This document shows, piece by piece, positions 6,761-14,917 of a DNA stretch of 26,202 nt (within the stretch, counting starts at the first letter, position 1; every line of letters starts with the position of its first letter). This DNA is from JBBRXZ01 sp038232415 (lineage in GTDB: Bacteria; Patescibacteriota; Saccharimonadia; Saccharimonadales; UBA4665), in NCBI GenBank assembly GCA_038232415.1, contig JBBSHY010000013.1, positions 1 through 26,202 of the forward strand, written 5' to 3'. The position numbers and the translations under genes were made by a program. The notes beneath the pieces were generated by a model. The model made no database searches. It was not told the origin of the DNA and was given only the letters and a program-made list of their open reading frames with translations.

Positions 6761-7609
6761 ATGAAAATTTCATTTACTGCCAAAGATAAACTTAGAATTA
6801 AAATCTGTTTAGCTATTTTGATCTTTGGTCTGTTGATTATAGGTGCGGCTTTCACGCCGTACAATAATCCACCGCAATGCGGGGAAGCGTATACAAGTCA
6901 TCATGAACTGCAAACACCACAAAACTCTAGATGCATCATAGGCGCAAACATAGGTGGCGGGTTTGTATGGTTGCTGGGTATGGCTATAGCTATAGCGGGC
7001 GGCTTAACTTTAGCTGCAGTGGTTATATTAGTGTTGGTAAGAGGAAATGTAAGAAACCCCAGGGCCGGGCCACTGATTACAGCTCTGATAATAGGCTGTA
7101 TCGTCCTGGCGGCTTGGTATTTTTTCATCGGGGCATCGGCTATAAAGCATGCTAAATATCAGGGGGAGATACAAAAGAGACAAGCAAGTTTTGTGCAATA
7201 TAAGGGAACTCCTAAGCTAGGCGAGATATTGGGGCGATCGGCAGCAGTCACTGCTAAACCAAATGCGGAGAATGCTAGTTCCATTACCATGGACCTACAT
7301 AGCTGTTCGCCCGGCGCGGCTAATGTTTCATATGTTAGTGGTACAACCCATTTTGCTTTCAGCGGCGTGAGAAAAATAGACGAATATCACGATTGGGAGT
7401 GCGTATTCTACGTTGGTGTAGAAAAGGTAAACCAGAAATGGGACGGTTTATTACACGCAAAGTGTGTATGGCGAATTTTAGATACTGTAGCCGAGAATCA
7501 ACAAACATTTCAGGTTACTGGTACTGGGATTGAGTTCGGCGAATTTCCAAGCAACTGCACTGACTTACGGACTGGAGTTGTGCCTAGAGAACTAACTGAC
7601 GGACCCTAG
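6761..7609 (+). CDS. Hypothetical membrane protein, three helices plus extracytoplasmic domain
   Basis: 282 aa; not recognised. Membrane helices at about residues 10-32, 58-88 and 104-124 are followed by a 155-residue soluble region that, by the positive-inside rule, probably faces outward. That region has Cys at spaced positions (SCSPGA, WECVF, AKCVW, SNCTD), suggesting disulfides, and a beta-rich pattern. The start ATG 6761 follows the previous gene by 17 nt; TGTAAAAT at 6735-6741 may be a -10 giving a leader of about 13 nt. It is part of the orphan insert between ruvC and ruvA. Confidence 0.75.
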   Translation: MKISFTAKDKLRIKICLAILIFGLLIIGAAFTPYNNPPQCGEAYTSHHELQTPQNSRCIIGANIGGGFVWLLGMAIAIAGGLTLAAVVILVLVRGNVRNPRAGPLITALIIGCIVLAAWYFFIGASAIKHAKYQGEIQKRQASFVQYKGTPKLGEILGRSAAVTAKPNAENASSITMDLHSCSPGAANVSYVSGTTHFAFSGVRKIDEYHDWECVFYVGVEKVNQKWDGLLHAKCVWRILDTVAENQQTFQVTGTGIEFGEFPSNCTDLRTGVVPRELTDGP

Positions 7610-7612
7610 GTA

Positions 7613-7621
7613 TGCGATAAT
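7613..7621 (+). promoter_or_regulatory. Extended -10, leaderless-type promoter of ruvA
   Basis: TGC-GATAAT ends 6 nt before ATG 7628, just after the stop of the preceding gene. The spacer AGGGCC has no properly spaced SD. Confidence 0.5.
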
Positions 7622-7627
7622 AGGGCC

Positions 7628-8215
7628 ATGATTACGACACTAAACGGGGTGGTGAGCGAGAAACTGACGGATGTGGTGGTGCTTGAGGTACAAGGGGTCG
7701 GGTATGGATTGCTGGTACCAGCTGAAGACTATGGTCTACTAAATAGCGGGGAACCAGCAAAGCTGTATATTTACGAGCATATCCGGGAGCAGGCTCATGA
7801 TTTGTTTGGATTTTTAACAAAGGATACTAAAAGTCTGTTTGAACAGCTGTTGGAAGTAAACGGGGTCGGGCCTAAAATGGCTCTTAACATGTTAAGTATC
7901 GGGTCAGGACAAGACGTACGCCAGGCTATTGCCTCTGGAGAGGTGAAGTTTATACAAAGAGCAAATGGCGTAGGGAAACGAGTGGCCGAACGCATTGTCG
8001 TTGAGCTTAAGGACAAGGTCGGCCTGATAGGCGTGGATCTGGAAGCAACCGGCCTGCTACAAAGCGAAGCTAATTCTATGAAAGACGAGGCTGTGGAAGC
8101 CCTGACGGCCTTAGGTTATTCATCTCAAGACGCTACCCGCGCTCTGCGCGGTATAGATCCTGAATTGCCTACGGCCGACCGTATTAAGCAGGCTTTAAAA
8201 GTAAATTCTAAGTGA
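7628..8215 (+). CDS. ruvA: Holliday junction DNA-binding protein RuvA
   Basis: Tetramer that binds the four-way junction and loads the RuvB motor. 195 aa, normal length. The three RuvA domains are visible: an N-terminal OB fold (residues 1-63), tandem helix-hairpin-helix motifs with LLEVNGVGPKMALNMLS and QRANGVGKRVAERIVVELKDK (about 72-140), and the C-terminal RuvB-binding domain with AVEALTALGYSSQDATRAL (about 155-175). ATG 7628 sits 6 nt after an extended -10. Its stop overlaps the GTG start of the next gene by 4 nt. Confidence 0.97.
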   Translation: MITTLNGVVSEKLTDVVVLEVQGVGYGLLVPAEDYGLLNSGEPAKLYIYEHIREQAHDLFGFLTKDTKSLFEQLLEVNGVGPKMALNMLSIGSGQDVRQAIASGEVKFIQRANGVGKRVAERIVVELKDKVGLIGVDLEATGLLQSEANSMKDEAVEALTALGYSSQDATRALRGIDPELPTADRIKQALKVNSK

Positions 8216-9030
8216 ACATACCCCTAGTAAAGTTTGATAATGGACAGGAAATTCCGCAAGTCGGGTTGGGTACCTGGCAGTCTAAGGATCTTAATCAGTA
8301 CAACACAGCTTTCGAGGTAGCAATTGAAGCAGGCTATCGCCACCTTGATACAGCCCAAGCATATAATAATGAAGAATTTCTAGGCGCAGCCTGGCAAGAA
8401 TCTGACCTAAAGCGCGAAGAGCTGTTTATAACAACCAAAATTGCTGTCCAAAACTTCGGTAAGCATAAAGCAGCCCGCAGTTTTGCAAAATCATTGGAAC
8501 GTCTGCAGACTGATTATGTTGACCTGCTTTTGTTACATTTTCCCGTAACATTTCTTCGTAAAAAGACCTGGCAGGCAGTGGAAGAAATACAAGCGGCCGG
8601 TCAGGCCAAATCAATCGGCGTTAGTAATTACACCATCAGGCACTTGGAAGAGATGAAAAACTACGCCAAAGTGCTGCCGGCGGTAAACCAGGTCGAACTG
8701 CACATCTTTCTACAGCAGCCGGAACTGATCAAATACTGTCAGGATAACAAAATAGTAGTTGAGGCCTACGCCCCGCTAGCGCACGGTAAGCCTATGGATG
8801 ATCCCGTTGTGATTGACATTGCCAACAAACACAACAAGACTTATGCCCAGATCATGTTACGTTGGCTCATCGAGCAGGACTTGGTAGTATTAGTCAAATC
8901 TATAACGCCGAGTCGCATTCGTGAAAACATTGAGATCTTCAATTTTCAGCTTGACGACAAAGATCACAAGGTTCTTGCCGGGCTCAACCGCGACTTGCGC
9001 ACCTGTTGGAGTCCTGTCCACATACCCTGA
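8212..9030 (+). CDS. Aldo/keto reductase
   Basis: 272-aa NAD(P)H-dependent carbonyl reductase of the AKR superfamily, close in layout to 2,5-diketo-gluconate reductase-type enzymes. It shows VGLGTWQS near the start, and the catalytic tetrad D46, Y51, K76 and H109 is complete. KSIGVSNY and the C-terminal LVKSITPSRIRENIEIF cofactor-binding segment are also present. The substrate is unknown. GTG 8212 overlaps the ruvA stop (GTGA), so translation is coupled. An oxidoreductase between ruvA and ruvB has no obvious functional link to them and probably reflects gene packing. Confidence 0.93.
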   Translation: MNIPLVKFDNGQEIPQVGLGTWQSKDLNQYNTAFEVAIEAGYRHLDTAQAYNNEEFLGAAWQESDLKREELFITTKIAVQNFGKHKAARSFAKSLERLQTDYVDLLLLHFPVTFLRKKTWQAVEEIQAAGQAKSIGVSNYTIRHLEEMKNYAKVLPAVNQVELHIFLQQPELIKYCQDNKIVVEAYAPLAHGKPMDDPVVIDIANKHNKTYAQIMLRWLIEQDLVVLVKSITPSRIRENIEIFNFQLDDKDHKVLAGLNRDLRTCWSPVHIP

Positions 9031-9046
9031 TGGAAGTCGTCTGGGT

Positions 9047-9052
9047 TATACT
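9047..9052 (+). promoter_or_regulatory. -10 element, leaderless-type promoter of ruvB
   Basis: TATACT ends 8 nt before ATG 9061 in the 30-nt gap between the reductase gene and ruvB; no SD is present. Confidence 0.45.
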
Positions 9053-9060
9053 AGTAAGTA

Positions 9061-10092
9061 ATGATTGATCGGATTTTGAATACGGCGGATGAGCCGGCTG
9101 ACGAGCAGGAAGCAGTGCTGGAAGTTACGCTGCGGCCGCGGGATTTTGCTAATTATATCGGGCAGGAAAAGCTAAAGGAGAATCTTAAACTGGCAATTGA
9201 CGCCGCGACCAAGCGGGGTGAGCCGCTTGACCATGTTTTATTACATGGGCCGCCAGGACTCGGCAAAACGACCATGGCTAGTGTGATTGCGCATGAGATG
9301 GGAGCACAAATCCGCATAACTTCCGGGCCGGCCATCGAACGGGCAGGGGACCTGGCAAGCCTACTGACCAACCTTCAAGATGGCGACATCTTATTCATCG
9401 ACGAAATCCATCGCCTCAATCGCACCGTAGAGGAAGTCCTATATAGCGCCATGGAGGATTTTAAACTGGATATAATGCTGGGTAAGGGGCCTTCGGCCCG
9501 TAGTCTGCGGCTCGATCTGCCGAAGTTTACCATTATCGGTGCTACTACCCGTACGGGTGCCTTGGCAGCGCCGCTGCGTGACCGTTTTGGTATGATTCAC
9601 CGGTTACCTTTTTATACGAGCGGCGAAATAGAACGGATTATTATGCGGGCAGCTAAAATTCTGGACGTCAAAATTGATAAACCTGCCGCTGCGGAACTTG
9701 CTAAAAGATCCCGGCTGACACCGCGTATCGCCAATAGGTTGCTGAAACGGGTGCGCGACTATGCCGATATTAATGGCGACGGAATTATCGACACAAAACT
9801 TAGTTTCAAGGCTCTAGAGCTGTTAGATATCGATGAACTCGGTCTGGACGCTGCAGACCGTATGCTGCTGGAATCTATAATCGATAACTATAGCGGCGGA
9901 CCGGTTGGTGTGGAAACTCTAGCGGCTATGACGGCTGAAGAGCGGGGAACTATAGAAGACTTTTATGAGCCTTATCTGATGCAAATCGGTCTTCTGGAGC
10001 GTACCCCACGCGGCCGCAAGGTAACGCACAAAACCTACAAACACCTCGGTAAAAGTCCGGAAAATAACAACCAGCAGCCAGCCCTGCTATAA
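9061..10092 (+). CDS. ruvB: Holliday junction branch-migration ATPase RuvB
   Basis: Hexameric AAA+ motor that pulls DNA through the RuvA-bound junction. 343 aa, normal length. LRPRDFANYIGQEKLKENL opens the ATPase domain, the Walker A is GPPGLGKTT (about residues 63-71) and the Walker B is ILFIDEIHRL. The family-specific EDFKLDIMLGKGPSARS, sensor GATTRTG and arginine-finger region APLRDRFG follow. The C-terminal winged-helix domain contains GGPVGVETLAAMTAEE and ends with TPRGRKVT. ATG 9061 is placed by the -10 element directly upstream. It completes the RuvABC set spread over 5482-10092. Confidence 0.98.
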   Translation: MIDRILNTADEPADEQEAVLEVTLRPRDFANYIGQEKLKENLKLAIDAATKRGEPLDHVLLHGPPGLGKTTMASVIAHEMGAQIRITSGPAIERAGDLASLLTNLQDGDILFIDEIHRLNRTVEEVLYSAMEDFKLDIMLGKGPSARSLRLDLPKFTIIGATTRTGALAAPLRDRFGMIHRLPFYTSGEIERIIMRAAKILDVKIDKPAAAELAKRSRLTPRIANRLLKRVRDYADINGDGIIDTKLSFKALELLDIDELGLDAADRMLLESIIDNYSGGPVGVETLAAMTAEERGTIEDFYEPYLMQIGLLERTPRGRKVTHKTYKHLGKSPENNNQQPALL

Positions 10093-10094
10093 GC

Positions 10095-10100
10095 TATAAT
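10095..10100 (+). promoter_or_regulatory. Consensus -10 element, leaderless-type
   Basis: A perfect TATAAT, preceded by AGC, ends 7 nt before ATG 10108, two nucleotides after the ruvB stop. No SD, and no clear -35 at 16-18 nt. Confidence 0.5.
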
Positions 10101-10107
10101 TAAAGAT

Positions 10108-10794
10108 ATGCCGCCAGAACAACCAAGTCCGCAACCTGTCCAACCAACTATACATAATCCGTTATCTGTTATGCAGCCGGGAGAGCAGACTCTATTTGAG
10201 CTCAAGCGGCACCCTATTGGTATCCTGGCCAGCTATATTATGACCGGCATTATCCTGATTGCTTTAGGAGTGGTAGTCTTTGTAGTTGCGCCAGGTATTA
10301 TTAACAGTGGTGACAGTGGCCAGGTCAGAACTATCGGCGGCCTGTTATTTTTGATATTCGCGGTGCTTTGTCTGGTATTTAATTTTATTGCCACCATTAT
10401 CTACTGGGGGAATAAATGGATACTGACAGATGACAGCATTACCCAGATTAGTCAAACCGGTCTGTTCAAAAAAGAGTCCAGCCAGCTAGGTCTGGATAGC
10501 CTGGAAGATGTTACCGCTGAAAAGAACGGTATACTCGCGCAAATGTTTAATTACGGGTTGCTAAAAGCTGAAACGGCTGGCCATCGCAGTAAATTCGTGT
10601 TCAACTTCTGCCCTAACCCAAACTATTATGCCAAGCTTATACTGGAAGCTCACGAGAAAGAAGATCTTGAACGGCTGAAGCTGGGCTCTCGTGAAGATGA
10701 TCCTCAGGAACCTGCTTTGGCGCAGCCTAGGCCAGGCCCGGGTTTGACCGATAACCCGGCAGATTCAGGCAGTAATAATAACACCTACCAGTAA
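10108..10794 (+). CDS. Membrane protein with bacterial PH (DUF304-like) domain
   Basis: 228 aa. A Pro/Gln-rich N-terminus (residues 1-30) is followed by two membrane helices (about 48-73 and 80-106), then a bacterial pleckstrin-homology-like domain (about 108-190). The latter shows the family pattern of WILTDDSITQISQTGLFKK followed by LDSLEDVTAEKNGILAQMFNYGLL. The C-terminal 40 residues are acidic and Pro/Asn-rich and probably disordered. Such proteins are common beside other genes in CPR genomes; their role is unknown. It converges with the pilus locus 17 nt away, where only an AT-only palindrome (10804-10816) is seen and no classical terminator. Confidence 0.85.
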   Translation: MPPEQPSPQPVQPTIHNPLSVMQPGEQTLFELKRHPIGILASYIMTGIILIALGVVVFVVAPGIINSGDSGQVRTIGGLLFLIFAVLCLVFNFIATIIYWGNKWILTDDSITQISQTGLFKKESSQLGLDSLEDVTAEKNGILAQMFNYGLLKAETAGHRSKFVFNFCPNPNYYAKLILEAHEKEDLERLKLGSREDDPQEPALAQPRPGPGLTDNPADSGSNNNTYQ

Positions 10795-10811
10795 CTCTAT
10801 ATTAATAAAGT

Positions 10812-11117
10812 TTATTGAAACGGATTACTGCGGGCCTGGTCAAATAGTGCCTGCACGCTAACACTATTGTCTTTTAAAGATTCTAACTGCTTAACGACTT
10901 TTGGATCAATGCGGGGTACTTGAGCGGCTTTAACCTGGCTAGTGACAGCATCACTGGACGGCTGAGCCTGAGCGAGACTATTTATACGGAATAGGACGAA
11001 ACCATAGAGAGCGCTCAAGAAAACAATGAATACTAAAAAGCTGTACTTGCGGAATTTTGCAATATTGCTGCTCAGTTTATCAATCCCCAGCCTAAGACTC
11101 TGTTTTTGTATATTCAT
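10812..11117 (-). CDS. Small single-pass pilus-locus protein (possible PilP-like)
   Basis: 101 aa; last gene of the pilM-N-O unit, its ATG overlapping the pilO stop by 4 nt (ATGA). A basic N-terminus of about 25 residues is followed by a membrane helix (about 26-45) and an extracytoplasmic tail ending in ARSNPFQ. The order after pilO and the membrane topology resemble PilP, but the sequence is too short and too divergent to name it. A role in the inner-membrane alignment complex of the pilus is inferred from position. Confidence 0.75.
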   Translation of the reverse strand: MNIQKQSLRLGIDKLSSNIAKFRKYSFLVFIVFLSALYGFVLFRINSLAQAQPSSDAVTSQVKAAQVPRIDPKVVKQLESLKDNSVSVQALFDQARSNPFQ

Positions 11118-11770
11118 GGTTTTATGTACTCATTTAAGGTTAACGAAAAGGACAAGTAGTCGCGATTTTTACTATCAGGCTGTAGGGTTATGGTACTAAC
11201 CTGTGCTGTTCGACGGTTATGCTCCAGGGCACCCAGAAAATTAATAAATTTGCTGTATTTAACTGGTTGGTGAGGATCGCCAGTGACAGTTATAGCTAAT
11301 AAATAGACTCCCGGAATGTTTTTTACCGGTTGCAGTTGGGACAAACCTGCAGTTTTAGTATTGGCTCCGGCGGCTGGTGCTGGTACTGCTGGTGCAGCCG
11401 AAGCTGGTGAACCGGCACTTCTAGCCGAGCTGTTGCCTAGTGTTGAAGCAGGAAAGGTTATAGACGCTAAACTTATGTTATTGCCGGTTGCAATGTTGAC
11501 AATTTCGCGGACAGCTTCAGCCTGATTTTTATCTTCAGGCACTACTGACTTAGCTATTTTTTCGAGATCCCCATATTTCTTTATATCTTTCTTAGCTTTG
11601 GCTAAAGTTAATTGCTCTTGGTTGAGAGCTAAATCCTTGGCCTTTAGACCGGTTAATTTAGCAGCCTGTGAACCGAGCAGGTTGTTTATACCATAGGCAC
11701 CGGCAACCAAGCCTATAAAAAGCACTCCAATAGTTGCTAACAAAATCAGGTAGAGACGCTTACTGGTCAT
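11114..11770 (-). CDS. pilO: Type IV pilus inner-membrane assembly protein PilO
   Basis: 218 aa. An N-terminal membrane helix (about residues 6-28) is followed by a coiled-coil stretch (about 35-85, many Lys, Leu and Gln), an Ala/Pro/Ser-rich flexible linker (about 110-140) and a ferredoxin-like C-terminal domain with the VTGDPHQPVKYSKFINFLGAL and ISTLTLQPDSKNRDYLSFSL-like strands. This is the PilO layout; it pairs with PilN in the inner-membrane platform. 4-nt overlaps link it to pilN upstream and the 101-aa gene downstream. The Ala/Pro linker is unusually long. Confidence 0.85.
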   Translation of the reverse strand: MTSKRLYLILLATIGVLFIGLVAGAYGINNLLGSQAAKLTGLKAKDLALNQEQLTLAKAKKDIKKYGDLEKIAKSVVPEDKNQAEAVREIVNIATGNNISLASITFPASTLGNSSARSAGSPASAAPAVPAPAAGANTKTAGLSQLQPVKNIPGVYLLAITVTGDPHQPVKYSKFINFLGALEHNRRTAQVSTITLQPDSKNRDYLSFSLTLNEYIKP

Positions 11771-12372
11771 GGTTTAGTAGCTTTGCTATTTATTAGTAGG
11801 TAGGGGTTATTGGCAGCAAACAATGCCCGGACTGTCACGTTACAAGGATAAAGACTATTTGTGGTGGTTGCGGGATCACTGCTACAGCTAATGCTAACTA
11901 TGTCAGCTTTACTGAAAATTCTATTTTTCGGATCGGCTAGATTGATCTGTACTTGTGTCGCGGAATTATAGTCCGTGGCTGTAGCTGAGATATCAATAGC
12001 GCCTTGAGTCTGGTTGATATTAAGGCCGGTAAGGCTGCTATTGGCAGGGATCACTGTAGCGATTTGTTTTAGAAGTTGCGAAAACAATACCTCTTGCCCA
12101 AGTACTTTGACGACTAGTTTAAAACTACTGCTAATATCTTTAATTTGCTGCTGGGTAGCCACGAATTTTTCCTTTTGAAAAGTAGCCTCGGTAGCCGCGA
12201 TTTTATTACTGTATTGTAAACTGGATTGACGCAGAGTTAGCAAACCGTATGTAGCAATAGCGCCAAGACCAATGAGACCAATCAAAAATATTGCTACCCA
12301 CTTGCGCAAAACTACATTGCGGCGGGCATACCGGTAATCAGTCTTAATGCTTGGCGGCAGAAGATTAATCAT
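11767..12372 (-). CDS. pilN: Type IV pilus inner-membrane assembly protein PilN
   Basis: 201 aa. The short cytoplasmic start MINLLPPSIKTDYRYAR is the conserved PilN peptide that docks onto PilM. A membrane helix (about residues 27-48), a coiled-coil segment and a fimbrial-assembly domain with LNINQTQGAIDISATATDYNSATQ follow. The start overlaps the pilM stop by 4 nt, and the stop overlaps the pilO start by 4 nt, so pilM-N-O and the last gene are translationally coupled. Confidence 0.9.
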   Translation of the reverse strand: MINLLPPSIKTDYRYARRNVVLRKWVAIFLIGLIGLGAIATYGLLTLRQSSLQYSNKIAATEATFQKEKFVATQQQIKDISSSFKLVVKVLGQEVLFSQLLKQIATVIPANSSLTGLNINQTQGAIDISATATDYNSATQVQINLADPKNRIFSKADIVSISCSSDPATTTNSLYPCNVTVRALFAANNPYLLINSKATKP

Positions 12373-13463
12373 GCTAAAAATACCTCACGCGCGTTCGCCA
12401 CGCTTAATCCGGCTACCGTAGCATACATAGGCCTGTCGGCTGCTGAAGGTGGTTGCAGCCCTTTGTAACTGAAATATTGCCAGGGATCAGTGTGCCTTAC
12501 GGCTAATCGCAGAGCCTGAGTAAAGTATTCACTAAGTCCGGGCATATTGGCGCCGCCGCCTATTGTGATTATCTGCCTGATTGGCCGCTCTGACCCGTAA
12601 CGCTCTTCGTAATAACGGATCATGCGGCGAATTTCTTTGACTATTTGTTCCAGGGTTGGCTCTAGTGCTTGCTTAATTTCGTCTTGTTTCTTGCTAACAC
12701 CTAAGCCATAACGGGTTTTGATCATTGCGGCTTCCGAAACAGTTACTCCCAGCTTACTTTTTATAAAACTAGTGAAGTTTGCGCCGCCCCCCTGGACGGT
12801 ACCGATAACAAGCGTATGTTTATCAAATATACTTATATCTGAGGACTGCGCACCAAAATCAATTATAAGAGCCGGCTCGGTACTATTTGTGTCAAGTGAA
12901 AACAGTCGTCCGGACGAGCTTAAAGTCGGTTCTATAAGTACAACCTCGAGTCCCAGAATGCGGGCTAACTCCAGATATGAATCAACGATAACCCGAGGTA
13001 CAGCTACTACAAACAGTTCAGTCGCATCAGCGCTCTGTTTCACCACTTCATAGTCTAAGTAGAGTTCCTCAAGGGGCATAGATATATATTGCTCTGCTTC
13101 TAATTCGACTGCTTCCTGAAGCTCGCCAGGTTGCAATTTTGGCAGCTGCAAGGAGCGGGTAAAACTTCGGTAGGCGGGTATGGCTATGGCGGCACGCCGG
13201 GTCGTAATATCACCGATGAGATGATTTTTGAATAGATCAAAGGCAGCTTCAGCTATGATCTCCGGACGGACTACAACACCATCCTGTTGGGAAGTTTTGT
13301 CAAAATCGGCGTAGCCGTAACCAATAATGCGTGGGTTCTGGTTTTTGAGTGAGGTGTTAAGCGGTGTTTTCACCGACTGCATTACTTTTATAGAACTATG
13401 GCCGATGTCTAAGCCAAAAAGCGGTTTATCGTGAAAAAAATTAGGAGTTTTGACTGTTTTCAT
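12369..13463 (-). CDS. pilM: Type IV pilus assembly ATPase-fold protein PilM
   Basis: Cytoplasmic actin-like protein that binds PilN and connects the pilus motor to the inner-membrane ring. 364 aa from the chosen start. The actin-fold phosphate motifs are visible: FGLDIGHSSIKVMQ (phosphate 1), ALIIDFGAQSSDISIF (phosphate 2) and the adenosine motif ITIGGGANMPGL. The start is placed at MKTVKTPNFF because AGGTGGG lies about 8 nt before it; an in-frame ATG 21 nt earlier would overlap that site. Two -10-like hexamers (TAAAAT and TATACT, 13495-13505) lie about 30 nt upstream. Confidence 0.93.
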   Translation of the reverse strand: MKTVKTPNFFHDKPLFGLDIGHSSIKVMQSVKTPLNTSLKNQNPRIIGYGYADFDKTSQQDGVVVRPEIIAEAAFDLFKNHLIGDITTRRAAIAIPAYRSFTRSLQLPKLQPGELQEAVELEAEQYISMPLEELYLDYEVVKQSADATELFVVAVPRVIVDSYLELARILGLEVVLIEPTLSSSGRLFSLDTNSTEPALIIDFGAQSSDISIFDKHTLVIGTVQGGGANFTSFIKSKLGVTVSEAAMIKTRYGLGVSKKQDEIKQALEPTLEQIVKEIRRMIRYYEERYGSERPIRQIITIGGGANMPGLSEYFTQALRLAVRHTDPWQYFSYKGLQPPSAADRPMYATVAGLSVANAREVFLA

Positions 13464-13494
13464 TAATGCTACCCACCTAGGCACTCATACTTGA

Positions 13495-13505
13495 ATTTTA
13501 GTATA
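13495..13505 (-). promoter_or_regulatory. Possible -10 region for the pilM-N-O unit
   Basis: On the minus strand the sequence reads TATACTAAAAT, containing two overlapping -10 candidates. A transcript from here would carry a leader of about 25 nt that includes the AGGTGGG site of pilM. Confidence 0.4.
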
Positions 13506-13544
13506 ACAGAATTAACTCCAAGCGTATCTGTTTTTAGCATATCC

Positions 13545-14909
13545 TTACTGCCCCCGGTAGCCTTTAACTACCCAGGTAGTAGGACCACCGGTGCCAGTAG
13601 AAGTGCCAAAAGTTATAGTGCCGGTGTTTGAAAGCTTGATAGTTTGACCAATCAAAGCACCAATCTGGCCAGAATTGCCTACTTGAACCTGCGACCAGTA
13701 GGCATAGAAGATAGTATTTGGGGCGGAGGACGATTGCTGCAAAGAGATAGTAGTTATAGATCTTGAAGCAGCCAGGGCTGTGCCCGTGACACTACTACTA
13801 TCTACCGAACAGCCTGTACCGCAGTAGTAGGTTAAGATTTCAAAACCTGTATTGCTGGAGTTGGATACTAGCTGAGCGCTTTGGTTAAAAGTAGCGCCAG
13901 CTGAGCCATCGACCATAATATGCGGGGCGGTAGCCCCTAAAGAGTCGGCTACTTTTATTTGGGCAGTATTTCCGACACTTAGATTTCCTGTAATCCAAAC
14001 ATTTCCCAGAACGGTTACTATACATTTGAGGCCGACGGAGACATTACCAGTGATCTTAGTATTGGCCGGCCAGGTGACAGTTTGGTTTCCCGAGCATGAG
14101 GCAGTGGTGCCTGTCATAGTATTGACTACAGCTGTTTTCTGAGCAGCCCGGTCATAGACCGGTAAGGGCTGTGGAGCGACCGTACCACTTACCAGGCCAG
14201 GATTGCTCATTCCGCTGCCGTTGGTCTGATTGGTTGCCTTAACTGACCCATAAATATGTGCAGTGTTATTGATGGTAATAGGCTGGCCATTTTCTCCACT
14301 ATTACAGACACGCGGATAAGTCGTATCTGCCGGGTTGGGACAGATTTGATGAGCAACCTGAACACTTACGGGAGTTGTACTCAGGCCGATCTGTGCTGAA
14401 TTAGACAGGTTGATCTCGCCGTTGATAAATACAGCGCCGCCAACTATTTTTGAACTGTTGCTCATAAATAAACCGCCAGCCCCGCTAATAACGCTAAAAT
14501 TACCACTGGTAACGGGTCGTAAATCAACGTATATTTTTACTGAACGGGCAGCAGTGGTATTTGAAGACGGCCAATACGTGCGGCCAGTGATCGCTACGGT
14601 TTTAGCGGTAGCGTCGCCGGTAACACTGGCAAAATAGGTAGTGCGCAACTTGCTGTCACTGTGCAGGGTTGTTTCGCCGCTGGTGCCGCTCCAAGTGTTA
14701 TCTTGGCTGATCTGCTCTACAGCATAATCAGCGCCGGCATCTGCAGCCAGTTGTGCTTCGGTGTGCAGTTGGTCAAATCGGGCAACCTGGAAACTGGTAA
14801 GCGATAATTGCATATAGTACATGGCCAGCAATATCAGAAATGGCAACGTAATTAAAAATACCAGTATAATTGAGCCGCGCTGACTCTCTGCTGTTCGGTG
14901 TAATTTCAT
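13545..14909 (-). CDS. PilX-like pilus protein with repetitive beta-rich domain
   Basis: 454 aa. The N-terminus (RGSIILVFLITLPFLILLAMYY, about residues 11-32) is a pilin-like hydrophobic helix, but the residue five after the Gly is not Glu, so classical prepilin processing is doubtful. The AQLAADAGADYAVEQIS segment is typical of PilX-type minor pilins. The remaining 350 residues are Ser/Thr/Asn/Gly-rich with repeated motifs such as LSNSAQIG, NNTAHIYG, VGNTAQIK and VGNSGQIG spaced along the chain, suggesting a parallel beta-helix. Two Cys pairs are present (QICPNP/RVCNSG; YYCGTGC). It follows the pseudopilin gene by 8 nt and is exported. A tip or adhesive role is inferred. Confidence 0.8.
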   Translation of the reverse strand: MKLHRTAESQRGSIILVFLITLPFLILLAMYYMQLSLTSFQVARFDQLHTEAQLAADAGADYAVEQISQDNTWSGTSGETTLHSDSKLRTTYFASVTGDATAKTVAITGRTYWPSSNTTAARSVKIYVDLRPVTSGNFSVISGAGGLFMSNSSKIVGGAVFINGEINLSNSAQIGLSTTPVSVQVAHQICPNPADTTYPRVCNSGENGQPITINNTAHIYGSVKATNQTNGSGMSNPGLVSGTVAPQPLPVYDRAAQKTAVVNTMTGTTASCSGNQTVTWPANTKITGNVSVGLKCIVTVLGNVWITGNLSVGNTAQIKVADSLGATAPHIMVDGSAGATFNQSAQLVSNSSNTGFEILTYYCGTGCSVDSSSVTGTALAASRSITTISLQQSSSAPNTIFYAYWSQVQVGNSGQIGALIGQTIKLSNTGTITFGTSTGTGGPTTWVVKGYRGQ

Positions 14910-14917
14910 CTTAAAAC

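Noticed and set aside
10804..10816. AATAAA-G-TTTATT palindrome between convergent genes as a terminator
   Set aside because: AT-only stem with a single-base centre cannot form a stable hairpin.
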